Positions 37,509 through 45,727 of a stretch of DNA of 64,000 bases are shown here, piece by piece. Position numbers and translations under genes: made by a program. Numbering within the stretch: position 1 is the first letter of the stretch; every line of letters starts with the position of its first letter. This DNA is from JAKFWI01 sp031398975 (lineage in GTDB: Bacteria > Pseudomonadota > Alphaproteobacteria > Caulobacterales > Aquidulcibacteraceae): the NCBI GenBank assembly GCA_031398975.1, contig JANNOI010000021.1:182466-246465 (forward strand). The letters are read 5' to 3'. A model generated the notes under the pieces. The model was given only the letters and a program-made list of their open reading frames with translations. It searched no databases and was not told the DNA's origin.

Positions 37509-38677
37509 GGGCGCGCCTGTCCCTGGCGGCGGTGGTTGCGGCCATCGGCGTGGGGCTCGTGATAGGCAACGCCATGCCCGTGGTCGCGAGCGCCTTGGCG
37601 GGGCGGGGCGGGGCGTCGATGGCGCTCCTGGGCGGGCTGATAACTGCGGAATTCCTGGCGAGTGCGGCCGCCGCGCTCGCACTCGCGCCCTTCGCGGGGA
37701 GCGTATCGGCGCGGCTGCTGGCGGTGACGGGATCGCTCGTCGCCGGCGCGGCGCAGACCGCCTCGGCCTTCGCGCTTTCCGACGTGGGCGGCGGAATTGC
37801 GCTGTTCGCCGGCCTACGGATCGTCGCGGGGCTTGGGGAGGGGGCGCTTCTGTGCGCGGCCAATGCCGGCCTGGCGCGCCTCGCGCGCCCGGCGCGGGCC
37901 TATGGGCTTGCCTGTGTCGCGGCCTCGCTGGTTTCCGCGGCGCTGCTGGCGGGGCTGCCGCGCTACGCGCCCGCGCAGCCGGAATATGGCTTCTATGCGC
38001 TCACCGCGCTGCTGCTCGCCCCGGCGCTGCTCTATTGGGCCCTGCCGGAGCCCTCGCCGGGAGCCGCGCGCGCGGCGGGGGGCCTTAAGGGCGCGCTCCT
38101 GCGGGCGCCGGCGCTCGCGCTCCTTTCCGGGTGCCTCCTCTTTGCGGTGGCGCTCGGGGGCTTGTGGACCTTCGTGGAGATGATCGGGCTGGCCAGCGGG
38201 CTCGCCCGCGCCGCGATCGGGGACGCGCTCGGCCTCGCCATGATTGCGGGCCTCGCCGGGGGCGCGGCCTGCGCCATCCTGGGCGAGCGGGCGGGCCTGC
38301 GCGGGCCGTGGCTTGCGGGCGCGGCGTGCTTGGTGGGAGTGGCCGCAACGATCGCCCATGCGCGCGACGTATTGAGCTTTGGCGCGGTGCAGATCGTCTA
38401 CGGCTTCAGCTATTTCGTGGCCATGACCTATCTCATGAGCGCCGGCGCGCGGCTCGACCCGACGGGGCGGGTCTCGGCGGCGGTGGGCGGTGTGTGGCTC
38501 GTGGGTGCGGGCCTTGGCCCCGCGCTCGGCGGTTGGGCGATCGAACGGCTGGGCCCTGCGGGCCTCGGCGGCGCGGCGGCCGCTTTGCTTGCGCTTTCGG
38601 CGCTCTTCGTTGCGTTCGCGGCCCCAGGCCGGCGCGGGCTCGAAGCCGCCCCTCAGGGCGCGGCGAGCGGGGCGTGA
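37478..38677 (+). CDS. Major facilitator superfamily transporter
   Basis: A 399-residue hydrophobic protein with about 12 predicted helices in two halves joined by a loop near residue 195. MFS-like features include GLRIVAGLGEGALLCAANAG in the first half and VGAGLGPALGGWAIERLGP in the second. It overlaps the TonB receptor end by 31 bp if it starts at ATG 37478, or begins at TTG 37505 (TTGA overlap), so translational coupling is likely. It probably carries the receptor's substrate across the inner membrane. It ends convergently, overlapping the next gene by 25 bp. Specificity is unknown. Confidence 0.8.
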   Translation: MGALCPLPVLRARLSLAAVVAAIGVGLVIGNAMPVVASALAGRGGASMALLGGLITAEFLASAAAALALAPFAGSVSARLLAVTGSLVAGAAQTASAFALSDVGGGIALFAGLRIVAGLGEGALLCAANAGLARLARPARAYGLACVAASLVSAALLAGLPRYAPAQPEYGFYALTALLLAPALLYWALPEPSPGAARAAGGLKGALLRAPALALLSGCLLFAVALGGLWTFVEMIGLASGLARAAIGDALGLAMIAGLAGGAACAILGERAGLRGPWLAGAACLVGVAATIAHARDVLSFGAVQIVYGFSYFVAMTYLMSAGARLDPTGRVSAAVGGVWLVGAGLGPALGGWAIERLGPAGLGGAAAALLALSALFVAFAAPGRRGLEAAPQGAASGA

Positions 38678-39717
38678 TCGAGGCGCGGCAGGACGTGGCG
38701 GGCGAACAGGTCGGCTTCCGCCGTGTGGGGATAGCCTGACAGGATGAACGCCTCGACGCCGAGCGCGCGATAGGCCTCGAGCTTCGCGAGCACCTGGTCG
38801 GGATCTCCGACGATCGCCGCGCCCGCGCCCGAGCGTGCGCGCCCGATCCCGGTCCAGAGATGGTCCTCGATATAGCCGTCCTCGCCCGCGGCCCCGCGCA
38901 GCGCCGCCTGCCGGCGCACCCCTTCGGACGCACTGTCGAGCGAGCGCGCCCGGATCGCCTCGCCGGCGGCGGCGTCGAGGCGCGAGAGGAGGCGCTCCGC
39001 CGCCGCGCGCGCCTGCCCCTCGCTGTCGCGCACGATCACGTGCGCGCGGTAGCCGAATTTGAGCCTGCGCCCCTTCGCCGCTGCGCGCGCCTTCAGATCG
39101 GCGATGATCGCCGCCACCGCCTCCATCGTGTCCGGCCAGAGGAGATAGATGTCGGCGCACTCGGCGGCCGTCTCGCGCGCGGGCTCGGAGAGGCCGCCGA
39201 AATAGAAGAGCGGGCAGGCGCCCGAAACGGTGCGCGCGCGCGGGGGATCGAGCTTCAGGGTGTAGAATTCCCCCGCATGGTCGACGCCCTGCCCGCTGAG
39301 CAGCCGGCGCAGGATCGCGGCGGTCTCGCGCGTGCGCGCATAGCGGGGGCCCGCTTCCAGCGGCGCGCCCGGCAGGTCGCTCGAGATCAGGTTCACGGTG
39401 AGGCGCCCGTTAAGCATCTGGTCGAGCGTCGCCAATTGCCGGGCCAGTTGCGGGGGCCAGAGCTCCCCGCACCGCACCGCCACAAGCAGCCGCATCCGTG
39501 ACAGGAGCGGCGCGATCCCGCCGGCAAAGGCTACCGCGTCGATCCCCAATTCATAGCCCGAAGGCAGGAGCAGATTGTCGAAGCCCCCGGTTTCGGCCGC
39601 GAGCGCGATGTCGCGGCAATGGGCGAAGCTCGAGCGCAGCATCGGATCGGGCGCGCCAAGGAATTCGTAATCGTCGTCGCAGAGCGCGGCGAACCAGGAG
39701 ATCTCGCAAGGATTCAT
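38653..39717 (-). CDS. SsuD/SmoC-like FMN-dependent (LLM-class) sulfonate monooxygenase
   Basis: A 354-residue TIM-barrel flavin monooxygenase of the SsuD branch: LVAVRCGELWPPQLARQLATL, FYFGGLSEPARE, FGYRAHVIVRD, HLWTGIGRARSGAGAAIVGD and AFILSGYPHTAEADLF match the alkanesulfonate monooxygenase pattern. The Cys region near residue 54 of E. coli SsuD is replaced (GYELGIDAV), so the substrate may differ. It needs FMNH2 from a separate reductase, which is not encoded here. It overlaps the AKR gene by 4 bp (ATGA) in the same operon, and ssuACB and a TonB receptor lie nearby. SmoC-type sulfoquinovose monooxygenase is a candidate identity. Confidence 0.85.
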   Translation of the reverse strand: MNPCEISWFAALCDDDYEFLGAPDPMLRSSFAHCRDIALAAETGGFDNLLLPSGYELGIDAVAFAGGIAPLLSRMRLLVAVRCGELWPPQLARQLATLDQMLNGRLTVNLISSDLPGAPLEAGPRYARTRETAAILRRLLSGQGVDHAGEFYTLKLDPPRARTVSGACPLFYFGGLSEPARETAAECADIYLLWPDTMEAVAAIIADLKARAAAKGRRLKFGYRAHVIVRDSEGQARAAAERLLSRLDAAAGEAIRARSLDSASEGVRRQAALRGAAGEDGYIEDHLWTGIGRARSGAGAAIVGDPDQVLAKLEAYRALGVEAFILSGYPHTAEADLFARHVLPRLDHAPLAAP

Positions 39718-40586
39718 GGCAAGGGGGCCCCGCGCCCCGCCGCCAGCACGGCGTACCATTCCGCCCGCTCGAACGCCACGTCCAACGCCTTGGCGGCCTC
39801 CCGGATCCGCTCCGGGCTTTGCGAGCCCACCAGCACGACCGGCCGCGCGGGATGGGCCAGCACCCACGCATAGGCCGCCGCCGCGCGCGTGACCCCCCAT
39901 CGCGCCGCCGCCCCATCCAGGGCCGCCGCGACCGCGCGCGCCCGCGGGTCCTCGCCCGGGGCCATCACCCGCCCGCCCGCGAGCGGGGACCACGCCAGGA
40001 AAGCGAGGCGCCGCTCCATCGCCTGGTCCAGCACCCCGTCCTGGAGGGGATCGGGGGTGAGGGCCGAGAATTCGTTCTGCACGGACGCCAGCGGGAACGG
40101 GAGATGGGCCAGGAGGGCCGCCGTCTGGGCGGGGGTGTAATTGGAGACCCCGGCCGCGGCGATCTTGCCGTCGCTGCGCAGCCGGTCGAGCGCGCGGGCG
40201 ACCTCGGCGGGGTGGGCGAGGACATCGGGGCGGTGCACCTGGTAGAGATCGATCCGCTCCACGTTCAGCCGCGTCAGCGAGGCCTCGCACGCCGCGATGA
40301 GGTATTCCGCGCGCGAATCATAAGGGACGCCCAACCGGATGCCGCCCTTGGTGGCGAGGGTGAATTGGTCGCGCAGGCCCGGGGCCTCCGCGATCAGGCG
40401 CCCCAGCAGGGCCTCGGCCGCACCGAAGGGCTCGCCATTGTCGGGGCCATAAATGTCGGCGGTGTCGAAAAGTTTGAGGCCTGCGTGCAGCGCTGCCTCG
40501 ACGCGCGCCCGCGCCGGCCCTAGCTCCAGACCGGAAAATCGCCAAAAGCCGAACGCCATCGGCGAGGGAGAGGTCCAAGACGTCAT
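39714..40586 (-). CDS. Aldo-keto reductase (SmoB candidate)
   Basis: A 290-residue (beta/alpha)8 NADPH oxidoreductase. The catalytic tetrad is visible: D44 and Y46 in FDTADIYGPDNG, K80 in TLATKGGI and H118 in LYQVHRPD. The GVSNYTPAQ and LVGSQSPERIREAAKAL cofactor motifs follow. It is YdhF-like over the C-terminal half. The ATG at 40586 overlaps the start of the divergent Gfo/Idh gene (CATG shared); ATG 40559 is an alternative. It is co-transcribed with the SsuD-like monooxygenase. In sulfoquinovose oxidation an AKR reduces 6-oxo-glucose to glucose, which would fit here but is inferred from context. Confidence 0.85.
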   Translation of the reverse strand: MTSWTSPSPMAFGFWRFSGLELGPARARVEAALHAGLKLFDTADIYGPDNGEPFGAAEALLGRLIAEAPGLRDQFTLATKGGIRLGVPYDSRAEYLIAACEASLTRLNVERIDLYQVHRPDVLAHPAEVARALDRLRSDGKIAAAGVSNYTPAQTAALLAHLPFPLASVQNEFSALTPDPLQDGVLDQAMERRLAFLAWSPLAGGRVMAPGEDPRARAVAAALDGAAARWGVTRAAAAYAWVLAHPARPVVLVGSQSPERIREAAKALDVAFERAEWYAVLAAGRGAPLP

Positions 40587-41667
40587 GGGAGATCGCCTGC
40601 GCTTCGCCATCCTCGGGGCGGGCATGATGGGTCGCGAGCACATCCGCAACCTCCTTTTGCTCCCCGACGTCGAAATCACCGCCCTGGTGGAGCCGGACGA
40701 AGGCTCCCTCGCCTTGGCGCGCGCCACGCTGCAAGGCGCGCCCGAGCCCGCCCTCTACCAGGACGCCGCCGCGCTGGCCGCCGCCGGCGCCGCCGACGCC
40801 GTGATCGTGGCGAGCCCCAACCACACCCACCGCGCGGTGCTGGAGCCGCTGTTCGCGAGCCCCCTCCACATCCTGTGCGAGAAGCCGCTCTGCGCGCGCC
40901 TCACGGACGCCCGCTGGGCGGCGGACCGGGCGCGCGCCCATCCGGGCGTGTTCTGGACGGGGATGGAATACCGCTTCATGCCGCCGATGGCCCGCTTCGT
41001 CGAGCAGGTCTGGGCGGGGCGCGTGGGCCGGGTCTGGATGCTGTCGCTGCGCGAGCACCGCTTTCCGTTCCTGCCCAAGGTGGGGGACTGGAACCGCTTC
41101 GCACGCAATACGGGGGGCACGATGGTGGAGAAATGCTGCCATTTCTTCGACCTGATGCGCCTCATCCTGCAGGACGAGCCCATCCGCGTGTTCTGCTCCG
41201 GCGCCATGGACGTCAACCATCTGGAAGAGCGCTATGACGGGCGCCGGCCCGACATCCTGGACAACAGCTACACCATCGTCGAGTTCGCCGGCGGGGCGCG
41301 TGCGATGCTCGATCTGTGCATGTTCGCGGAGGGCGCGGCGAACCAGGAGGAGGCCTGCGCAGTAGGAGACAAGGCGCGCCTGGAAGTGTTCATCCCGGAT
41401 GGGGACATCGTGTTCTCCCCGCGCACTGGGTTTCAGCCCAAGGCGGTCACGCGCGAGCATGTGGGCGTCGACGCCGGGGTGCTGGCGGCCGGGACCCACC
41501 ACGGCGCCACCTTCTACCAGCTCCGCCACTTCATCGCGGCCGTGCGGGGGGAGGGGCCGGTCCTGGTCACCGCGGAAGACGGCCTGCGCGCGGTGGCGAT
41601 GGGCGCAGCCGCCGAACAGAGCGCGCACGAGCGCCGGGCGGTGGCGATGTCGGAACTGGGCTTCTGA
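40585..41667 (+). CDS. Gfo/Idh/MocA-family NAD(P)-dependent sugar oxidoreductase or glycosidase
   Basis: A 360-residue two-domain protein. It has a Rossmann fold with GAGMMG (residues 11-16) and the CEKP motif (residues 98-101). A C-terminal alpha/beta domain follows with EHRFPFLPKVGDWNRFAR and MVEKCCHFFDLM, the latter providing the active-site histidine region. Family members are sugar dehydrogenases or NAD-dependent glycosidases, including the sulfoquinovosidases of GH188. It is divergent from the AKR and shares its start region. A distal TonB receptor and the ssu genes follow on the same strand. The sugar substrate is not shown by sequence. Confidence 0.85.
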   Translation: MGDRLRFAILGAGMMGREHIRNLLLLPDVEITALVEPDEGSLALARATLQGAPEPALYQDAAALAAAGAADAVIVASPNHTHRAVLEPLFASPLHILCEKPLCARLTDARWAADRARAHPGVFWTGMEYRFMPPMARFVEQVWAGRVGRVWMLSLREHRFPFLPKVGDWNRFARNTGGTMVEKCCHFFDLMRLILQDEPIRVFCSGAMDVNHLEERYDGRRPDILDNSYTIVEFAGGARAMLDLCMFAEGAANQEEACAVGDKARLEVFIPDGDIVFSPRTGFQPKAVTREHVGVDAGVLAAGTHHGATFYQLRHFIAAVRGEGPVLVTAEDGLRAVAMGAAAEQSAHERRAVAMSELGF

Positions 41668-41668
41668 G

Positions 41669-41697
41669 CTAAGCTGATCCGGTGGTTTAGTTTTTTT
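41669..41697 (+). terminator. Weak terminator-like hairpin after the Gfo/Idh gene
   Basis: CTAAGC (41669-41674) can pair with GTTTAG (41685-41690) with one wobble pair, and a run of seven T follows (41691-41697). The stem is short, so it may not work as a terminator. Confidence 0.35.
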
Positions 41698-41714
41698 CGA
41701 TGGCGGCTTAAATT

Positions 41715-41729
41715 CTATCAGTTAGATAG
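41715..41729. promoter_or_regulatory. Inverted repeat upstream of the sulfonate TonB receptor
   Basis: CTATC-AGTTA-GATAG is a perfect 5-bp dyad 35 bp before the receptor ATG, in an unusually AT-rich gap between the Gfo/Idh gene and the receptor. It could be an operator, for example for sulfur-limitation control. The AGGGGA (about 41753) before the ATG is a good ribosome binding site. Confidence 0.4.
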
Positions 41730-41764
41730 GCGATCGGGATACGGGAATACCAAGGGGAAGTTTT

Positions 41765-43984
41765 ATGGGCGAATTCACGCCGGCGCGGGCGCTGCTCGCC
41801 GCCGCCTCTGTGCTGGCGTTCAGCGCGCCGCAAACCGCCGTCGCGCAATCGGATGGTGTGGAGGAGGTGGTGGTCACCGCCCAGCGGCGTGCGGAGAGCC
41901 TCCAGGAGGTGCCGGTCGCGGTCACGGTGGTCACGGGCGAGCAGCTGGCCCAGCGCCAGATCTTCAGCGCGGAAAGCCTGGGCCAATTGGCCCCCTCAAT
42001 CACCTTCCGGAAGGGCACCACGAACGTCAACTCGGCCATCAATATCCGCGGCGTCGGCACGATTGCGTTCGCAAGCGGTGTGGAGCCCGGGGTGTCCACC
42101 GTGCTGGACGGGGTGGTGCTCGCGCGTTCGGGCCAGGCCACGCTCGACTTCCTCGATCTCGAGCGGCTGGAAGTGCTGCGCGGGCCGCAGGGCACGCTGT
42201 TCGGCAAGAATTCCTCGGCCGGGGTGGTTAATCTCGTCACCCGCCGCCCCTCCGCCGCGCTCACGGGCTTCGCCGAGGGCGCGTATTTCGAGGGCGGGGA
42301 ATCGCGTCTGCGCGTGGGCGTGTCAGGGCCGCTGAGCGCCAGCCTGCGCGGGTCGCTCGCCGGGCTCTATGGCGAGTATGACGGCAACGGGCGCAACCTC
42401 TACGACAATTCCCGCATCAACGGCTATGAGCGCGTCGGCGCGCGCGGCAAGCTTGAATGGAGCCCGAGCGACGATCTCGTCGTCACCCTGATCGGCGATC
42501 ATCTGAACGAGATCAACAATGGCTACGCCGATGTGATCGGGGGCCCGCTTTCGGCCTCCTCCACGATCGCGGCCCAGATCGCCCCGGTCGATCCGCGTTC
42601 GGACAATTTCGACATCAATAACGATTTCAGCCCGGTCACCAAGGATTCCAATTCCGGGCTCTCCCTGCAGGCGGATTGGACGGTCGGCGGCTACACGCTG
42701 ACCTCGATCAGCGCGTTCCGGGACTGGGGCAACACCGAATACCGCGACGGGGACTTCACCGCCGGCGCGAGCGGGACCGACAGCCGGGACGTGGGCGTGA
42801 TCGACTTCACCCAGGTGACCCAGGAATTGCGCCTGGCCTCGCCCACGGGCGGGCTCTTCGAATACGTGGCCGGCCTCTATTACTACCACACCGACCAGGA
42901 CAATTTCTTCAACCGCACCACCGTGACCACCTCGGCCAATACGAGCGTTCCGTCGGGAACGGTGGCCGCGCGCGGGACCGCCAATTGGAACACCCAATTG
43001 ACCAATTACGCCGTGTTCGGTCAGGCGACGGTCAATTTCACGGAGCGTTTCCGGGCCTTCGCGGGCCTGCGGTGGTCGAGCGACGAGGTCGAGTACGATT
43101 TCGCGCGGGCGGCGAGCCCGGCGGGCGCGGGCGTCAACGCAAGCTTCGCCAGCGCGGGCTCGGTGGAAGAGGACGGCTACACGGCGAAGGTCGGCGCGCA
43201 ATATGACGTGACGCCCAAGGTCAACGCCTATGTCAGCTACGCCCGCGGCTATAAGGGCCCCGCGATCAACGTGTTCTTCAACATGCTCGCCCGGGACATC
43301 GACCCGCTCGAGTCCGAAACCTCCGACGCCTACGAGGCTGGCCTCAAGACCAAATTGTTTGACGACAAGCTCGTCCTCAACACCGCGGCCTTCTACGCCC
43401 TCTACGACAACTTCCAGACGAGCTTTTACGATCTGGTGGGCGGGTCGATCGTTTCGCGCCTGATCAATGCGGGGGAGATCTCCACCAAGGGCGTCGAGTT
43501 CGATCTCAATGCCCGCCCGACGCCTGCGCTCACCCTTTCGGGCGGCCTCGCCTATACCGACGCCACGGTCGAGGAATTCCGCTGCCCCGTGGGCGCGCCC
43601 ATCTGCCCGACCGGGGGCGAGCTTCCTTACGCGCCGGAATGGAAGGGCAATGTCAGCGCGGATTACCTGCTCGCCACGCCGGGCCTGCCGTTCGATCTCG
43701 GGCTGAATACCGGGGTGAGCTGGCAGAGCGAGGTGCAGTACGACCTGCTCCAACAGGCCGGGGGCATCCAGGACGCGTATGCGCTGTGGGATGCGGGGGT
43801 GAGCCTGATCGACCGCGACGGCCGCTACCGCGCCTCTTTCGTGGTCAAGAACATCACGGACCAGTATTACACCAGCGCGCGCGTCGCCAACACGACGCCC
43901 AACCCCGCCTATTGGCGCGTCCAGGTTCCCCGGGATGCGGAGCGCTATGTGGGGATCGTGCTGCGGGCCAATTTCGGGAGCTGA
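41765..43984 (+). CDS. TonB-dependent outer-membrane receptor (sulfonate-linked)
   Basis: A 739-residue receptor. It has a signal peptide to AVAQSD, a VEEVVVTAQRRAESLQEVP TonB-box region, a plug with LEVLRGPQGTLFGKNSSAG, and barrel strands typical of FecA-like proteins. It ends YVGIVLRANFGS, so the final residue is Ser and the usual terminal aromatic lies two residues earlier. It heads the operon with ssuA, ssuC and ssuB, beginning 5 bp before ssuA, which suggests it takes up the same organosulfonate. Confidence 0.93.
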   Translation: MGEFTPARALLAAASVLAFSAPQTAVAQSDGVEEVVVTAQRRAESLQEVPVAVTVVTGEQLAQRQIFSAESLGQLAPSITFRKGTTNVNSAINIRGVGTIAFASGVEPGVSTVLDGVVLARSGQATLDFLDLERLEVLRGPQGTLFGKNSSAGVVNLVTRRPSAALTGFAEGAYFEGGESRLRVGVSGPLSASLRGSLAGLYGEYDGNGRNLYDNSRINGYERVGARGKLEWSPSDDLVVTLIGDHLNEINNGYADVIGGPLSASSTIAAQIAPVDPRSDNFDINNDFSPVTKDSNSGLSLQADWTVGGYTLTSISAFRDWGNTEYRDGDFTAGASGTDSRDVGVIDFTQVTQELRLASPTGGLFEYVAGLYYYHTDQDNFFNRTTVTTSANTSVPSGTVAARGTANWNTQLTNYAVFGQATVNFTERFRAFAGLRWSSDEVEYDFARAASPAGAGVNASFASAGSVEEDGYTAKVGAQYDVTPKVNAYVSYARGYKGPAINVFFNMLARDIDPLESETSDAYEAGLKTKLFDDKLVLNTAAFYALYDNFQTSFYDLVGGSIVSRLINAGEISTKGVEFDLNARPTPALTLSGGLAYTDATVEEFRCPVGAPICPTGGELPYAPEWKGNVSADYLLATPGLPFDLGLNTGVSWQSEVQYDLLQQAGGIQDAYALWDAGVSLIDRDGRYRASFVVKNITDQYYTSARVANTTPNPAYWRVQVPRDAERYVGIVLRANFGS

Positions 43985-43988
43985 AGCT

Positions 43989-44969
43989 TTGGGTTTCGGG
44001 CGGCCGTCGCGGCGGAGCTTCCTTGGGGCGGGCCTGAGCCTCTCGGGCCTTTCCCTCGCGTCCGGCGCTGCCGGGTGCGGGCCGGGCGGGACGGGGGTGC
44101 GCATCGGCTACCAGAAGAACGGCGTGCTGCTGGTGGCCAAGCTGCGCGGGGAGACGGAGGCCGCGCTGAAAGCCGCTGGCGCTGCGCGCGTGGCCTGGTC
44201 TGAATTCTCCTCCGGCCCGCCGCTGCTCGAGGCGCTGAACGCCGGCGCGCTCGATTTCGGCGCCACGGGCGACACGCCCCCCATCCTCGCCCAGGCCGCG
44301 GGCTCGACGCTCGTCTACGCCGCCGCCGTGCCCCTGACCGGGGCGGCCGCAGCGGTGCTGACGCCGAAGGACAGCGGGTTGCGCAGCGTGGCCGATCTGC
44401 GCGGGGCCAAGCTCGCCTTCGCCAAGGGCTCGAGCGCGGAGGGCATGGCCGCCGCCCTGCTGGCCGGGGTGGGGCTCACGCTCGGGGACGTCAAGGCTGT
44501 CAATCTCTCCCCCGCCGACGGGATCGCCGCCATGACCGCGAAGGCGGTCGACGCCTGGATCATCTGGGACCCGTTCTACGCCCTGGCCGAGCAGAGCGGG
44601 CAGGTGCGCGTGCTCGCCTCGGCCCGGGGCGCGGTGCGCACCTACCAATTCTTCCTGGCGCGGCGGGCGTTTGCGGAGACCTCCCCGCAGGTGCTGCGCG
44701 CGCTGATCGCGCATCTGGGCGCCACCGGCGCCTGGGCCAAGGCCCATCCCGGCGAGACCGCCGCGCTCATGAGCCGGGAAACCGGGGTTGAGCTTGCCGT
44801 GCAGCGCCGCGTGGCCGAACGTCAAGATTACGCCGTCGGCCCCTTGAAGCCCGAGATCATCGCCGATCAGCAGGCGCTGGCGGACAGCCTGTTCGAGCGC
44901 AAGATCGCCCCGGCGCGGGTGGATGTGCGCGCGGCGGTATGGAGCGGCGCGCTGGCGGCGGGGAGCTGA
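43989..44969 (+). CDS. ssuA: ABC transporter substrate-binding protein, aliphatic-sulfonate type
   Basis: A 326-residue periplasmic binding protein of the SsuA/TauA family. IGYQKNGVLLVAK, FSSGPPLLEALNAGALDFGATGDTPPI and WIIWDPFYALAE are typical. The N-terminus, MGFGRPSRRSFLGAGLSLSG, has a twin-arginine motif (SRRSFLG), and the following SGAAGC resembles a lipobox, so a Tat-exported lipoprotein is possible. TTG 43989 is chosen, with GGGAG about eight bases upstream; there is no better ATG. It delivers sulfonate to SsuCB. The downstream permease begins 5 bp later, or overlaps it. Confidence 0.88.
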   Translation: MGFGRPSRRSFLGAGLSLSGLSLASGAAGCGPGGTGVRIGYQKNGVLLVAKLRGETEAALKAAGAARVAWSEFSSGPPLLEALNAGALDFGATGDTPPILAQAAGSTLVYAAAVPLTGAAAAVLTPKDSGLRSVADLRGAKLAFAKGSSAEGMAAALLAGVGLTLGDVKAVNLSPADGIAAMTAKAVDAWIIWDPFYALAEQSGQVRVLASARGAVRTYQFFLARRAFAETSPQVLRALIAHLGATGAWAKAHPGETAALMSRETGVELAVQRRVAERQDYAVGPLKPEIIADQQALADSLFERKIAPARVDVRAAVWSGALAAGS

Positions 44970-44974
44970 GGGGC

Positions 44975-45727
44975 TTGACCCGGCTGATTCCCTGGATCGT
45001 GCCGCTGGCGGTGCTCGCGGCGTGGCAGGCGGGCGCGTCCATTGGGCTTTTGTCCCCCCAGATCCTGCCGGGGCCGCTGGCGGTGGTGGGCGCTGGCGCG
45101 CGGCTCGCCCTGTCGGGGGAATTGCTGGAGAACTTGGCCGTCAGCGCTGGGCGCGCGGGCGCGGGGCTTGCGATCGGGGGCGCGATCGGCTTTGCGCTGG
45201 GGCTGCTGAACGGGCTTTTCGTCACGAGCGAGCGCGTGCTCGACTCCACCCTGCAGATGCTGCGCAACGTGCCCCACCTCGCGCTGATCCCGCTCGTCAT
45301 TCTGTGGTTCGGCATCGGGGAGACGTCGAAGCTCTTTCTTGTCGGGCTCGGCGTCTTCTTTCCGATCTATCTCAACACCTTCCATGGCGTGCGCCAGGTC
45401 GATCCGAGGCTGATCGAGATGGGGCGTGTCTATGGCCTGCGCGGGGCGGACCTGTTCTACCGTATCGTGCTGCCCGGGGCGCTGCCCTCGATCTTCGTGG
45501 GCTTGCGATTCGCACTCGGGGTGATGTGGCTCACCCTGATCGTGGCTGAGACGATCGCGGCCGATTCCGGACTCGGCCACATGGCGATGCAGGCGCGGGA
45601 ATTCATGCGCACCGACGTGGTCGTGCTCTCGATCCTGGTCTACGCGCTCCTGGGCAAAGCCGCCGACGTCGCCACCAAGGCGCTGGAGCGGCGCTTCCTG
45701 CCGCCCGCCCCGTACGCCGCCGCATGA
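44975..45727 (+). CDS. ssuC: ABC transporter permease, aliphatic-sulfonate type
   Basis: A 250-residue membrane protein with about six helices. The binding-protein-dependent permease motif is visible in FFPIYLNTFHGVRQVDPRLIEMGRVYGLRG, followed by FYRIVLPGALPSIFVGLRFALG. TTG 44975 gives LTRLIPWIVPLAVLAAWQ, matching the family N-terminus. An ATG at 44939 inside ssuA would add 12 residues. The ssuB ATG overlaps its stop. Confidence 0.9.
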   Translation: MTRLIPWIVPLAVLAAWQAGASIGLLSPQILPGPLAVVGAGARLALSGELLENLAVSAGRAGAGLAIGGAIGFALGLLNGLFVTSERVLDSTLQMLRNVPHLALIPLVILWFGIGETSKLFLVGLGVFFPIYLNTFHGVRQVDPRLIEMGRVYGLRGADLFYRIVLPGALPSIFVGLRFALGVMWLTLIVAETIAADSGLGHMAMQAREFMRTDVVVLSILVYALLGKAADVATKALERRFLPPAPYAAA

